50,177 bases of DNA, taken from DSSM01 sp964484125. Lineage in GTDB: Bacteria; Bacteroidota; Ignavibacteria; Tepidaquicellales; Tepidaquicellaceae. Both the position numbers and the translations under genes were made by a program. How positions within the stretch are numbered: the first letter of the stretch is position 1; each line of letters starts with the position of its first letter. The stretch is taken from assembly GCA_964484125.1 (NCBI GenBank), contig CAZAEK010000014.1, positions 1 to 50,177 on the forward strand, read 5' to 3'. Under the pieces are notes generated by a model. That model had not been told where the DNA came from. It was given only the letters and a program-made list of their open reading frames with translations, and made no database searches. This document shows positions 33,055 through 42,045 of the stretch, piece by piece.

Positions 33055-34341
33055 TCAGACCCATCCTCTGTCTTTACATGCCTGAGCAACTCTGTTAATA
33101 GAAATTACGTAGGCAGCATCTCTCATATAAAGTTTTTTCTTCCTGGCAAGTTCGCTTACGCTTAAAAACGCAGAGGTCATCTTTGTATCTAATTTGCTGA
33201 GCACTTCATCTTTTTCCCAGTAATAATTCATATTGCATTGTACCTGTTCAAAGTAACTGCAGGTAACGCCGCCTGCATTAGCAAGGAAGTCTGGAATCAT
33301 GAAAATTCCTTTCTCTTCGATAATCTTATCTGCTTCAGGAGTTGTAGGTCCGTTTGCGCCTTCAGCAATGATCTTTACAGTTCCCTGAATATGTTTTGCA
33401 GTCTCTCCTGTTACCTGATTTTCAAGTGCGCAAGGTAATAGAATATCAACAGGTTGTTTAATCCATTCTTCTCCCGGAAGGACTTCATAACCGCCGTCAA
33501 TAGCTTTTTGTTTGTTTATTCCGCCGAATCTATCGGTAATTGACATTAAAAACTTCAGGTCAATACCATCTTTTTTTCTGAATGTAAATGATTTTTGTTC
33601 GCCCTGGTCCCATGAAGAAACGCAGATTACTTTACCACCGAGTTGCTGATAAAGTTCAATAGCATACTGTGCAACATTACCAAATCCCTGTACAGCCGCA
33701 GTTGTATTTTCCGGTTTAATGCCCATTTGTTTTAAAGCTTCCCTTACAGTGTAAATAACACCGTAACCTGTAGCTTCCGTTCTTCCTAAAGAACCACCGA
33801 TACTAACAGGTTTTCCTGTAATGAATCCGGGATATTTAGCACCGAATATAGTTTCATATTCATCGAGCATCCAGAGCATGTGTTGAGGATTTGTCATAAT
33901 ATCAGGAGCGGGCACGTCTCTTAATGGTCCTACATCTTTTGCAATCTGCCTTATAAATCCGCGGCAGATTTGTTCCTGTTCTCTTGAACTTAAATTATGA
34001 GGATCACAAATGACGCCACCTTTACTTCCGCCGAGAGGTATATCTACGACTGAAGTTTTCCAGGTCATCCACATTGCAAGTGCGCGGACTGTATCAACAG
34101 TTTCCTGAGGGTGAAATCTTATTCCGCCTTTTCCGGGACCGCGTGAATCGTTGTGTTGAATTCTGAATCCTTTGAATACTTTCATTGTACCATCATCCAT
34201 CTTAACGGGAATAGAAAAGTGATATTCTCTTAATGGACTTCTTAAAAGCTCGCGGGTAGAAGCATCAAGGTTGAGGATTTCTGCAACCTTATCAAACTGT
34301 GCCTGAGCCATCTCAAATGCATTGAAATTCTTTTCTGACAT
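33055..34341 (-). CDS. gdhA: Glutamate dehydrogenase (Glu/Leu/Phe/Val dehydrogenase family)
   Basis: This 428-residue protein has the dimerisation and substrate domain with GFRIQHNDSRGPGKGGIRFH (about residues 60-79) and the catalytic Lys motif VDIPLGGSKGGVICDP. The PAPDIMTNPQHMLWMLDEYE segment follows. The Rossmann domain starts with TTAAVQGFGNVAQYA (about 218-232). It interconverts glutamate and 2-oxoglutarate + NH3 with NAD(P). The length and motifs fit the hexameric small-subunit class; cofactor preference cannot be read with certainty. It is preceded by CGGAG near the ATG. A 306-base spacer with repeat cluster B lies upstream, and a terminator downstream separates it from the PEP-binding gene. 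Confidence 0.93.
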   Translation of the reverse strand: MSEKNFNAFEMAQAQFDKVAEILNLDASTRELLRSPLREYHFSIPVKMDDGTMKVFKGFRIQHNDSRGPGKGGIRFHPQETVDTVRALAMWMTWKTSVVDIPLGGSKGGVICDPHNLSSREQEQICRGFIRQIAKDVGPLRDVPAPDIMTNPQHMLWMLDEYETIFGAKYPGFITGKPVSIGGSLGRTEATGYGVIYTVREALKQMGIKPENTTAAVQGFGNVAQYAIELYQQLGGKVICVSSWDQGEQKSFTFRKKDGIDLKFLMSITDRFGGINKQKAIDGGYEVLPGEEWIKQPVDILLPCALENQVTGETAKHIQGTVKIIAEGANGPTTPEADKIIEEKGIFMIPDFLANAGGVTCSYFEQVQCNMNYYWEKDEVLSKLDTKMTSAFLSVSELARKKKLYMRDAAYVISINRVAQACKDRGWV

Positions 34342-34541
34342 GATAATTTACTCCGTGTAATTATTTTTAGATTTGTTTAATGAGGGTGAATCAATTAATT
34401 TCGTATGTAAATTTAGTATAACTTAATCTTATTTAAAATGCAAAAATATTTACAGTTTCTTGAAATTCTTTGTAAACTTGAATGCTGCAATCCAAAACCA
34501 GAATAATTAGAAACGACCATGAGAGGGGGGATGTTCTCTTG

Positions 34542-34647
34542 CTACAAACATAGCACCCTTACAGGGTGCAAAAACCCCGTCAGGGGTCAAATGTTTGTAG
34601 AAAACGGCTCCATAAAAATGACCCCGTCAGGGGTCAAATGTTTGTAG
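34542..34647. repeat. Tailed-palindrome repeat cluster B
   Basis: Three copies lie in the 306-base spacer between the T9SS gene and gdhA. A reverse copy (tail CTACAAACAT 34542-34551, hairpin GCACCCT-TAC-AGGGTGC 34553-34569) faces a forward copy (hairpin ACCCC-GTCA-GGGGT 34574-34587, tail ending TGTTTGTAG at 34600), forming a 59-bp head-to-head pair. A third, forward copy (hairpin 34620-34635, tail 34636-34647) abuts the T9SS stop codon. The rest of the spacer (34342-34541) is AT-rich and should contain the gdhA promoter, which I cannot pinpoint. Confidence 0.8.
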
Positions 34648-37248
34648 CTACTTAAGCAAAACCAATTTCTTTGTACTGAAATTTTTTCCGTCAATAATCA
34701 TAGAATAAAAATACACTCCACTCGAAAGACCTGCCGCATCAAAACTTACCTGATATGCTCCGGGCTGCATATACTCATTTACAAGGGTTCTTACTTCTCT
34801 GCCTAACAAATCGAAGACCTTAATTACTACCAAAGGATTTCCGCCAAGCTTGTCATTCCCGCGAATGTGCGTTTCTTTGAATCCCGGCTTGTCGGGACGG
34901 GAATCCACTACCGGAATTGAAAATTCTATATTTGTAACAGGATTAAACGGATTCGGGAAATTTTGTTCAAGCGAAAAATCAGTTGGTATTTCAGTGCTTA
35001 ACGTATTAATTCCAATCGTATAATTTGTATTATAAAAATTCCTCGCAACATCGGAAAGTTCTTTAAGTTTTGTAACAGAATTCAGATTATTATTTCCGCG
35101 TGCTATCAACTGACAAATAACTATTCTTTGTGTATCTCCGGGCATTACGGTTATTGATTCATCACCGGTGTTCAACAGAAATTTTTTATCTCCCGGATAA
35201 TGACTAACAATCTGTCCGGTAGAATCGAGATTGCAATTTAAAATAACTCCTTTGGGATTTGTCCATCCAATATTTGTTTCGGGGTCCCCTGAAAAAGCAA
35301 ATTTAGTTTTCTTCGGAGGTGTATATGTAGGGTCAAGCCATGCAGTCGAATCTTTTTTAAAACCTTTCATATTAAAATAAGCAGGATACGGCTCACCGTT
35401 TGTTTCGCCCATACATGTAGCATATTTTATAATAGTAACAGACGAAGTCATATCAAACTGTTTCTGCGGAGAACTGTATTTATTATAAGCTCCCTTTAAA
35501 AGTAATAAACCGAAAGCCGGCGGATTACTCCCGTAAATCGGGTCATTATTATCAGCATTATATCCAAATGCAAGGTCTCTTGCAGTATCACATCCGATAT
35601 AGTCATCGAGCGCATCCCCCAAATCCACATCTGCAAAAAGCGAAAAGAATGTATTTGTCCAGGGGGAAACACCTTTATTAATTACATCAAATTTAACAAA
35701 CTGCATATCCGTATAAGACGGCTGAGAATAAGACCAGGCAGTGAGATGAAGCTCTGCATAAAGCGGAAGAGTTCCACCGCCTGAGCCTTCGCCCGGATTG
35801 TGCGATTCGGGGAAGCCGTCAGTAAGACACATAAAAACAGTCTGCGAAGCATTCTTAACACCGGGAGTATCAATCATCGGCTCATAATTTCCGCTCATAT
35901 TTACATCAACAAATGGCGCTCCGTATGGAACCATCAATCCCCAGTTCTGCCAATCAGAATTGCTTAAATGCGAGTCGCCTCTCCTGACTGTATAGACTTT
36001 AAAATTTGCATTTGAACCCACAACTCCATTGTTGCAATAACCCGGGTAGTACTCGCCTCCATAGGTGCACATTGCCTGCCTTAATTGTCCGTTCACCTTA
36101 GCAGCAGTTGAAAGCCCCGAAGTAAAGTTAGCAAATTTACTTGAACCTTTGGGCCATTCAAAGCCGGGAGTATTAGTTGACCTTAAATTTTGGTCAAAGA
36201 TTCCCGTAGTATAGAAAAATGATTTAATACTGTTATTATCAAGAATTTTATAAAGATATGAACTATCAATTTCTTTCCTGATAATCGTTCCCGAATCGCC
36301 GACAATGACGCTTCCCGGTAAATGATTACCATTTGGGTCAAAATCCTGTATAGAATTTAGTTTCCTTGAAGATTGATTCAAATGGTTAATCCAGTTAACC
36401 CCCTGATTTAAACTGTATTTTATAGTACCACCGCTCCCCGCTGTAATATATTTGAATGCAGAAAACAAGTCAACGGTCGTACCGCTGTTAAGTTGAGACC
36501 AGTTCAATCCGAGATTTGTTGATTTAAGTATAACTCCCCCCGCTCCGCAAACAATTGCACTGCTGTCTATGAATGTATTTACAGAATAAAGATTATTTGT
36601 AACACCGGAATTAACAACAGTCCAGTTTTCTCCTTTATTCGTTGTTCTTAAAATCATACCGTTATTACCTGCAATCAATCCGAAAAGAAAACTTAAACTA
36701 ACCTGATTAAGTTTCTCAGTTACTCCGGAATTAACTACTTCCCAATTGCTCCAGTTAAATCCGGAAGAAGCAGTTGACCTTATAACTGTTCCGTTATCTC
36801 CTACGGCAACTCTAACTGCAAGAGGAGAGTAAATCCTTATATTAACTCCATTAAGATTAACTGAAACAGGGCTTACCTGCTCAGTGAATTGATAAATTGG
36901 ATTGATAGAATAAATTATTTTCCCGTAATCGCCAACTATTGTAATATAAAGATTAGATGCACCGGATACCAATGAACCAATCGCATTGTAATTATAAACA
37001 GGAATATTTTGTATCTGACTGAAAGTAAAACCTCCGTCAGTTGTTCTTAAAACTGTTCCGTTATCTCCTACGGTAATTTGCCCGATAATATGATTTAAAT
37101 TATAAACGGCAGGTGAAGGAACGAGTTTGTAATAATAATAGTAAAGCGAAGGCTGTGAAGATAAAACTGCCGGTGATAACAACAATAAAACCACTATCAC
37201 CCGATTGAGTAATTTTCCCATACTTGTTAATTTTTTTAAATTTTGCAT
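34648..37248 (-). CDS. T9SS-sorted surface protein with YCF48-like propeller repeats
   Basis: This 866-residue secreted protein has a signal peptide (VIVVLLLLSPAVLSSQ); translation may start at Met1 (37248) or Met10 (37221). About seven YCF48/BNR-like blades cover roughly residues 50-330, each resembling GDNGTVLRTTDGG or NNGMILRTTNKGENW. A middle domain (about 350-680) has many Asp and aromatic residues. The C-terminus is a type A T9SS sorting domain (EQNFPNPFNPVTNIEFSIP, LLGREVRTLVNEYMQPGAYQ, GLSSGVYFYSMI). T9SS exports such proteins across the outer membrane and often anchors them there. The sorting domain contains an in-frame palindromic repeat at 34849-34908 that adds about 20 residues. 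Repeat cluster B abuts the stop codon. Confidence 0.85.
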   Translation of the reverse strand: MQNLKKLTSMGKLLNRVIVVLLLLSPAVLSSQPSLYYYYYKLVPSPAVYNLNHIIGQITVGDNGTVLRTTDGGFTFSQIQNIPVYNYNAIGSLVSGASNLYITIVGDYGKIIYSINPIYQFTEQVSPVSVNLNGVNIRIYSPLAVRVAVGDNGTVIRSTASSGFNWSNWEVVNSGVTEKLNQVSLSFLFGLIAGNNGMILRTTNKGENWTVVNSGVTNNLYSVNTFIDSSAIVCGAGGVILKSTNLGLNWSQLNSGTTVDLFSAFKYITAGSGGTIKYSLNQGVNWINHLNQSSRKLNSIQDFDPNGNHLPGSVIVGDSGTIIRKEIDSSYLYKILDNNSIKSFFYTTGIFDQNLRSTNTPGFEWPKGSSKFANFTSGLSTAAKVNGQLRQAMCTYGGEYYPGYCNNGVVGSNANFKVYTVRRGDSHLSNSDWQNWGLMVPYGAPFVDVNMSGNYEPMIDTPGVKNASQTVFMCLTDGFPESHNPGEGSGGGTLPLYAELHLTAWSYSQPSYTDMQFVKFDVINKGVSPWTNTFFSLFADVDLGDALDDYIGCDTARDLAFGYNADNNDPIYGSNPPAFGLLLLKGAYNKYSSPQKQFDMTSSVTIIKYATCMGETNGEPYPAYFNMKGFKKDSTAWLDPTYTPPKKTKFAFSGDPETNIGWTNPKGVILNCNLDSTGQIVSHYPGDKKFLLNTGDESITVMPGDTQRIVICQLIARGNNNLNSVTKLKELSDVARNFYNTNYTIGINTLSTEIPTDFSLEQNFPNPFNPVTNIEFSIPVVDSRPDKPGFKETHIRGNDKLGGNPLVVIKVFDLLGREVRTLVNEYMQPGAYQVSFDAAGLSSGVYFYSMIIDGKNFSTKKLVLLK
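34849..34908 (-). repeat. Palindromic repeat inserted in frame in the T9SS sorting domain
   Basis: A 60-base segment is bounded by a 7-bp inverted repeat ATTCCCG (34855-34861) / CGGGAAT (34898-34904). It has an internal TCCCG / CGGGA stem. On the minus strand its ends read GTGGATTCCCG and CGGGAATGACA, matching the intergenic copies near 41861-41897 and 41941-41973. It encodes about 20 residues (around VDSRPDKPGFKE to RGNDK) between two beta-strand segments of the sorting domain. The other T9SS proteins in this window lack them at that point. Confidence 0.7.
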
Positions 37249-37349
37249 TTCGTTAAATGAATATCAATGCAAAAAAAGAGTAGTAAGTATTTAATTATGA
37301 ATTGAAATATCTGTTTTATTTAATTATTTATGTAGAAAATTATTCACAA

Positions 37350-37880
37350 ATGGAAAATCAAAAATTTACAGGTTATCTTAATTCATTAAGTCAATGGATG
37401 CTGTATTACGGATTTCAGGAAATCCCTCTGACTCCGGAATATCAAATTGACAAAGTATTCACCAGAAGCAGAGCTGAGGTAACAAAATTCAGCCAATGTG
37501 CCACATATTGTTTTATCAAATATGTAAAGGAAGGAGTTGACGGAAATTGGCTTGCAGCATACAGCTCAAATATGTACACATTTGCATATCAACACAGGCA
37601 AGGAATGCCTGTCGGTTTAGGTGCGTCACTTGTAGTATATCCTTTGCTTGTAATGGAAAATGTTAATGCAGAAATTGTGGAGTTTCTCTATAAATATCAA
37701 CCTAAACATTATTCTGCTTTTGAGTTCCCGAGTATTCTTGACCTGCAAAATAATAATCTTTTCTTTATGCAAAATACTCCCGTTTGGGGTGGATTATTTT
37801 ATAAAGGTTTCCGCGAGGAAGTATATAAGTTTTTTTCTCCGAAATCATGGACTGAAGTGTCGCAAAGACTTCAGAGATAA
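37350..37880 (+). CDS. Hypothetical protein, unrecognised
   Basis: The frame is open from a TTG at 37302, but ATG 37350 (MENQKFTGYLNSLSQWMLYY) is preferred, giving 176 residues. I do not recognise the family. It is rich in Tyr, Phe and Trp, has no signal peptide or clear membrane helix, and reads as a compact soluble protein. Notable pieces are FSQCATYCFIKYVKEG (two Cys) and a fairly hydrophobic MPVGLGASLVVYPLLVME. It lies alone on the plus strand between two T9SS genes on the minus strand. Lack of a signal suggests a cytoplasmic location. Codon use looks like its neighbours and the frame is clean, so it is probably a real gene. Confidence 0.65.
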   Translation: MENQKFTGYLNSLSQWMLYYGFQEIPLTPEYQIDKVFTRSRAEVTKFSQCATYCFIKYVKEGVDGNWLAAYSSNMYTFAYQHRQGMPVGLGASLVVYPLLVMENVNAEIVEFLYKYQPKHYSAFEFPSILDLQNNNLFFMQNTPVWGGLFYKGFREEVYKFFSPKSWTEVSQRLQR

Positions 37881-37951
37881 ACTATTCGATATTTTACAGG
37901 TTTTATTTCATTTGAGTTTTTCATAATTTTTAATTTAAATTTTTAAAAATG

Positions 37952-39380
37952 TTATTTTATTAAAACTAACTTATTACTTTTTCTAAGACTCTTATATTCA
38001 ACAACAAGCACATAAATACCACTGCTTAAAGAATATTGATTCGTATTGAATAAAAAGCTGTTTAATCCTTTTAAGCAGAAATGATTTCCCAAATTCAAAA
38101 CTTCTCTTCCGAGTAAATCATAAATTTTGAGTTTGGCATTTCCGCTTTCAGGAATATAAAACTTAACAGATGTTGAAGAATTAAATGGATTAGGGTAGTT
38201 TTGATACAATTCAAAATTATCCTTAATGCTTTCCGATATATTTGAAATGTTCGTTATTAACGGAGCATTAAACAAAGAATCAGTTTTTACTATAAGTATA
38301 GAACCTTTTAAGTTTATAGAAGCCTGACCCGCCATTATAAAGCCATTATCATTTGTGTTAGCTGTACAATGTGTGCTAACTGCCGTAAATCCGGGATGCA
38401 AAAAAGTTTTAGTAAAAATAATGCTATCCGTCAACGATAATTTTCTTATACCGATAGAACTACTTTGTATAGCTAAACCTGAAATTACAAGACTTCTGTT
38501 AAAAACCGAATTAAGAGATTTTACTTGTGTTGGAAAAGAATCAGATTTTTGCCATATAATATTGGATGCAGTATCTATATAAGAAACAACATTATGAAAT
38601 CCCTGACTTAATGAAGAACTAAATGCAATTGTACTATTAGTAACTTGAACAGGATAACCTGCACCGGCATCTGACAATAGATACTTAGTCCATACAACAT
38701 CATCATTATTTTTTATTTTTTTCGCATATCCATAAAAAACATTTGTAGTTCCAAATACAGATTCTCCTAAATAATAACAACTATCAGGTAACTGTATTAT
38801 CATATTTAAGCTTGTATATAAAGAATCTACATAACTTTTGCGCCATTTTACGTTACCTGCTGAATCAGTTTTTGTTAAATATCCTGTAACTGTAAGTGAT
38901 TCATAGGCATCGTATTCACCGCAAAGAATAAATCCATTATCGAGTGTTTTTGTAAAATCCCAAATTCTTGCACCTGACAATGCTGTATCGGGATAATTTT
39001 TTCTCCAAAGGAAATTTCCATTTTTATCAGTTTTCAGGAGAAAATTAACATTTGTATAGCATAGCAAATCCACTATCATTAGTTTGGACGAGTTTGAGAG
39101 GACTAATATTTTCTATAGTGCCAGCAGGATATTTTATCCATTGTATATTTCCAAGGTAATCTAATTTTATTAATAACATCTTTTGGTCATTTGATACGTT
39201 TCCTTTATATCCTAATACTGCATATCCACCGTCAAAAGTTTGTACAACGGAAACTCCTGACATGCTTTTTACTGAGTCTCCGATAATCTTTACCCAAGTT
39301 ACCGACTGTGAATACACAATAATTGAATTTATTAACACTATTAAACTTGCTAATACGTAAATCAATAAAAGTTTTTTCAT
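37952..39380 (-). pseudogene. T9SS-sorted surface protein, frameshifted
   Basis: Two overlapping frames together make one protein. The first (39380-39045) has a signal peptide (MKKLLLIYVLASLIVLINSI) and repeats of the type VQTFDGGYAVLGYKG ... KLDYLGNIQWIK, and breaks off after TNDSGFAMLYKC. The second (39079-37952) resumes the same repeat as CYTNVNFLLKTDKNGNFLWR and runs to an intact type A T9SS sorting domain (YQNYPNPFNSSTSVKFYIP, LSSGIYVLVVEYKS). The shift lies at about 39047-39079. It fits loss of one base, or of five, near the repeated GCTATGCTAT. There is no homopolymer at the break, so a real mutation is at least as likely as a sequencing error. Confidence 0.8.
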
Positions 39381-39597
39381 AAGAAATTAGTATGTAAATA
39401 TTTATAGGCAAACTAATAAATCATAACTATAAAATGTAGTAATTTTTCCTTAAAAAAGAACTGGAAATCTCAGAATAGAACAAGCCCTAATTTATTATCG
39501 GCATAGTATAAATATCATCACTGTAATTTTAATTCTTTATAAGACGAAGAATAATTTTTACTTCAAGTTTGTTTTAAATTTACTAGATAAATAACCA

Positions 39598-41697
39598 TTA
39601 TTTTGATAAGACAAATTTCCTTGTTATTTTTATATTATTTGACTCCATCCTATAGAAGTATATTCCCGAAGAAAGATTTTTTGCGTCAAATCTAATTTCG
39701 TAACTACCAGGCTGTTTATATTCGTTTACAAGGGTACTTACTTCTCTGCCTGATAAATCATAAACAACAATTCTGACTATGCCGCTAATTGAACATTTAA
39801 AACTTATAATTGAAGATTGATTAAACGGATTCGGGAAATTTTGTTCAAGCGAAAAATCAGACGGAATCTCAGTCGAGATTGATTTAACTCCAACTATTTG
39901 TGCCGCACTTCTTTTCCATATTCCGTTATGCGCCATTAAACCGGCACCGGCATAAATTTCATTATCAATAACTTTTAAACCTGAAATATCAGGAACCGGA
40001 AAACCGTCATTTATCAAGATCCAGGTATTGACTGTATGAGCTTTATAATAAACTCCCAGAGGCGTACTCGCAAAAAATCCGCCCTGATAAAAATCAATCT
40101 TGTTTATTATTGTTTCATTGGGAATCCCCGTTCCGAATTGAGCCCATGTTTCTCCGTCATCTGTACTTAAATAAGTCCCCAGACCTGATGTTCCGATTAC
40201 TATGCTGTCGCCTTTTATAGTTATACAGCTCAGATACGGATCAGTAGGCATACCGTTTGTTTTTATTTCCCATCGCTCTCCATTGTCTGTAGTTGTATAA
40301 AAACCGTCATTTGTGCCTGCAAATACTAAATTTCCTTTAGATGCCATAGCAGATACATTCATATTTCCGAGACCGTTATTTACCATAACCCAGTTTGCTC
40401 CGTTATTGGAACTCCTCATTATTCCCCCGCCTGAGCAAGAGCATATTCCGGCAAATATCAGATTACCTTTAACGGTAAGCGAATAAATTAATTTTGTCGG
40501 ATATGCAGTAGTCCATTGCTCTCCCATATTTGAGGTTTTATAGATACCGTTAATTGTTGAAGCATAAATTTCTCCGCTTTTTTCAGAAAAGGATTCGACA
40601 ATAAGATTCTTTAAGCCTGAACTGCATGAAATCCAGTTTAATCCTCCGTCAGTTGATTTGAAAACACCATTCCCGTCAGTTCCCGCAAAAATTGTATTAC
40701 CTGATTTATAAAATACTTTTACCGCAAGGTCAGGCATGAAACCGTTGTTCGCTGTAACCCAGTTCTGTCCTGAATTTGAACTCTTGAAAACGCCGGCAGA
40801 AGTTGATGCAAAAAGACCGTTCGAATTTCCGTCAATCCAGTTGGAGAAGCCCGTATAAATTCCGTTGTTAATCTGAGTCCAGTAATCACCATTGTTAGTT
40901 GATTTATAAATTCCAGAACCGGTTGCTATGTATATATTCGAATTTACAACAGAAATTTTGGAGATATAAATATCTGCAGGCAATCCGTTATTACAGGAAG
41001 TCCAGCTCAGACCCTGTGTAGTACTTTTATAAACGCCAAAACCGTAGTAAGTTGCAGCAAGTACTGTACTGCCGGATTTAGCAAGAGATTTAATATTTGC
41101 AGTTGTTGGGATTCCAAAAGAAATATATGACCAGCTTTGTCCAAGATTTGTTGAACGGTAAATTCCGTTATTCGTTGCGGCAAATACAGGGTCAGAAGTA
41201 TTATTTCCATACACAAGAATATCTTTTACTTCAGAATAAGGCAATCCCGAACCTGATAAAAACCATGTGTTTCCATTATCTGAGCTTTTATAGATTCCGT
41301 TTACATCTGTTCCTGCATATAAAATATTTGCCTGTGAAGAAATTACGTTAATTATACAATTTGAAATACCTGAGCTTGACTGAGACCAGTTTACTCCGCT
41401 GTTTGAACTCCTGAATATTTTCTGCGAATTTGTTCCGGCGAAAAGATATGTTCCGTTATAATGCAAAGTTTTTACATCATTGTCAGTAATTCCATTGTTT
41501 CTCAAAATCCAGTTTGCACCGTTATTTGATGAATAATAAACTCCGTTGTGATAAGAAACGGAATATACGTCATTTCCGTTGGGATAAATCAGATTTGTAT
41601 ATCCGCCGAAAAGTCCGTTGGAGTACTGTACCCATTGAGATTCTGCCGGAAATGATATTAATAGAAAAAGTGGCAGGAAGTATAAAAAATATTTCAT
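39598..41697 (-). CDS. T9SS-sorted surface protein with BNR/sortilin-like propeller repeats
   Basis: This 699-residue protein has a signal peptide (MKYFLYFLPLFLLISFPAES, cleaved near QW). Roughly 13 short repeats of about 40 residues follow, with the Asp-box-like pattern GIYKSSDNGNTW or GVFKSSNSGQNW, spanning about residues 25-600. These would fold as one or two beta-propellers. The C-terminus is a type A T9SS sorting domain (SLEQNFPNPFNQSSIISFKC, YDLSGREVSTLVNEYKQPGS, NLSSGIYFYRMES). It should be exported to the cell surface; ligand or enzymatic activity is not apparent. It is transcribed away from the SDR gene, and the shared 348-base spacer carries repeat cluster C. Confidence 0.88.
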   Translation of the reverse strand: MKYFLYFLPLFLLISFPAESQWVQYSNGLFGGYTNLIYPNGNDVYSVSYHNGVYYSSNNGANWILRNNGITDNDVKTLHYNGTYLFAGTNSQKIFRSSNSGVNWSQSSSGISNCIINVISSQANILYAGTDVNGIYKSSDNGNTWFLSGSGLPYSEVKDILVYGNNTSDPVFAATNNGIYRSTNLGQSWSYISFGIPTTANIKSLAKSGSTVLAATYYGFGVYKSTTQGLSWTSCNNGLPADIYISKISVVNSNIYIATGSGIYKSTNNGDYWTQINNGIYTGFSNWIDGNSNGLFASTSAGVFKSSNSGQNWVTANNGFMPDLAVKVFYKSGNTIFAGTDGNGVFKSTDGGLNWISCSSGLKNLIVESFSEKSGEIYASTINGIYKTSNMGEQWTTAYPTKLIYSLTVKGNLIFAGICSCSGGGIMRSSNNGANWVMVNNGLGNMNVSAMASKGNLVFAGTNDGFYTTTDNGERWEIKTNGMPTDPYLSCITIKGDSIVIGTSGLGTYLSTDDGETWAQFGTGIPNETIINKIDFYQGGFFASTPLGVYYKAHTVNTWILINDGFPVPDISGLKVIDNEIYAGAGLMAHNGIWKRSAAQIVGVKSISTEIPSDFSLEQNFPNPFNQSSIISFKCSISGIVRIVVYDLSGREVSTLVNEYKQPGSYEIRFDAKNLSSGIYFYRMESNNIKITRKFVLSK

Positions 41698-41779
41698 ATT
41701 TTGTATATTTAACTTTGAGATAAAAATACTATTTTACTCTTTAAAGCGAAAGTGAATTTGTGGTGTGAATTTTATTTTG

Positions 41780-41928
41780 CAATCCCGTAGGGATTGTCCG
41801 TTTGTATATTTAAAGCAAAAAAACATACGACCCCTACAGGGTCGGGATTTGGAATAATCTCCTGCTGGATTCCCGCCTATGCAGGAATGACAGCAGGAAA
41901 TGACCCCGTAGGGGTCACATGTTTGTAG
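41780..41928. repeat. Tailed-palindrome repeat cluster C
   Basis: The 348-base spacer 41698-42045 between divergent genes is mostly repeats. Three tailed palindromes are present. One is forward at 41780-41806 (arms CAATCCC/GGGATTG, loop GTA, tail TCCGTTTGTA). One is reverse at 41824-41844 (arms CGACCC/GGGTCG, tail degraded to AAAACATA). One is forward at 41902-41928 (arms GACCCC/GGGGTC, tail ACATGTTTGTAG). The remainder is AT-rich and must hold both promoters. Confidence 0.75.
41861..41897. repeat. TGGATTCCCG-type palindrome, copy 1
   Basis: A 37-bp element with inverted ends CCTGCTG (41861-41867) / CAGCAGG (41891-41897) has an inner ATTCC / GGAAT pair. It reads TGGATTCCCGCCTATG then CAGGAATGACA. 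It shares its termini with copy 2 and with the insertion inside the T9SS coding region at 34849. Confidence 0.7.
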
Positions 41929-41940
41929 AAAGAATGAATA

Positions 41941-41973
41941 TGGATTCCCGCCTACGTGGGAATAACAGCCGGA
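41941..41973. repeat. TGGATTCCCG-type palindrome, copy 2
   Basis: TGGATTCCCGCCTACGTGGG followed by AATAACAGCCGGA, with the inverted repeat ATTCCC (41944-41949) / GGGAAT (41958-41963). It is about 80% identical to copy 1 over 33 bases and lies 80 bp from it in the same spacer. Confidence 0.65.
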
Positions 41974-42045
41974 AAACTCCTCCGTAGGTGAAAAAAAGAG
42001 AAACAAAAAATACAGGAAAAACGTAATAAAAAAATAAATAACAAG

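Noticed and set aside
34542..34647. Simple rho-independent terminators
   Set aside because: The hairpins are followed by the conserved TATGTTTGTAG tail, not by a T run, and also occur in pairs and between divergent genes. Secondary terminator activity remains possible.
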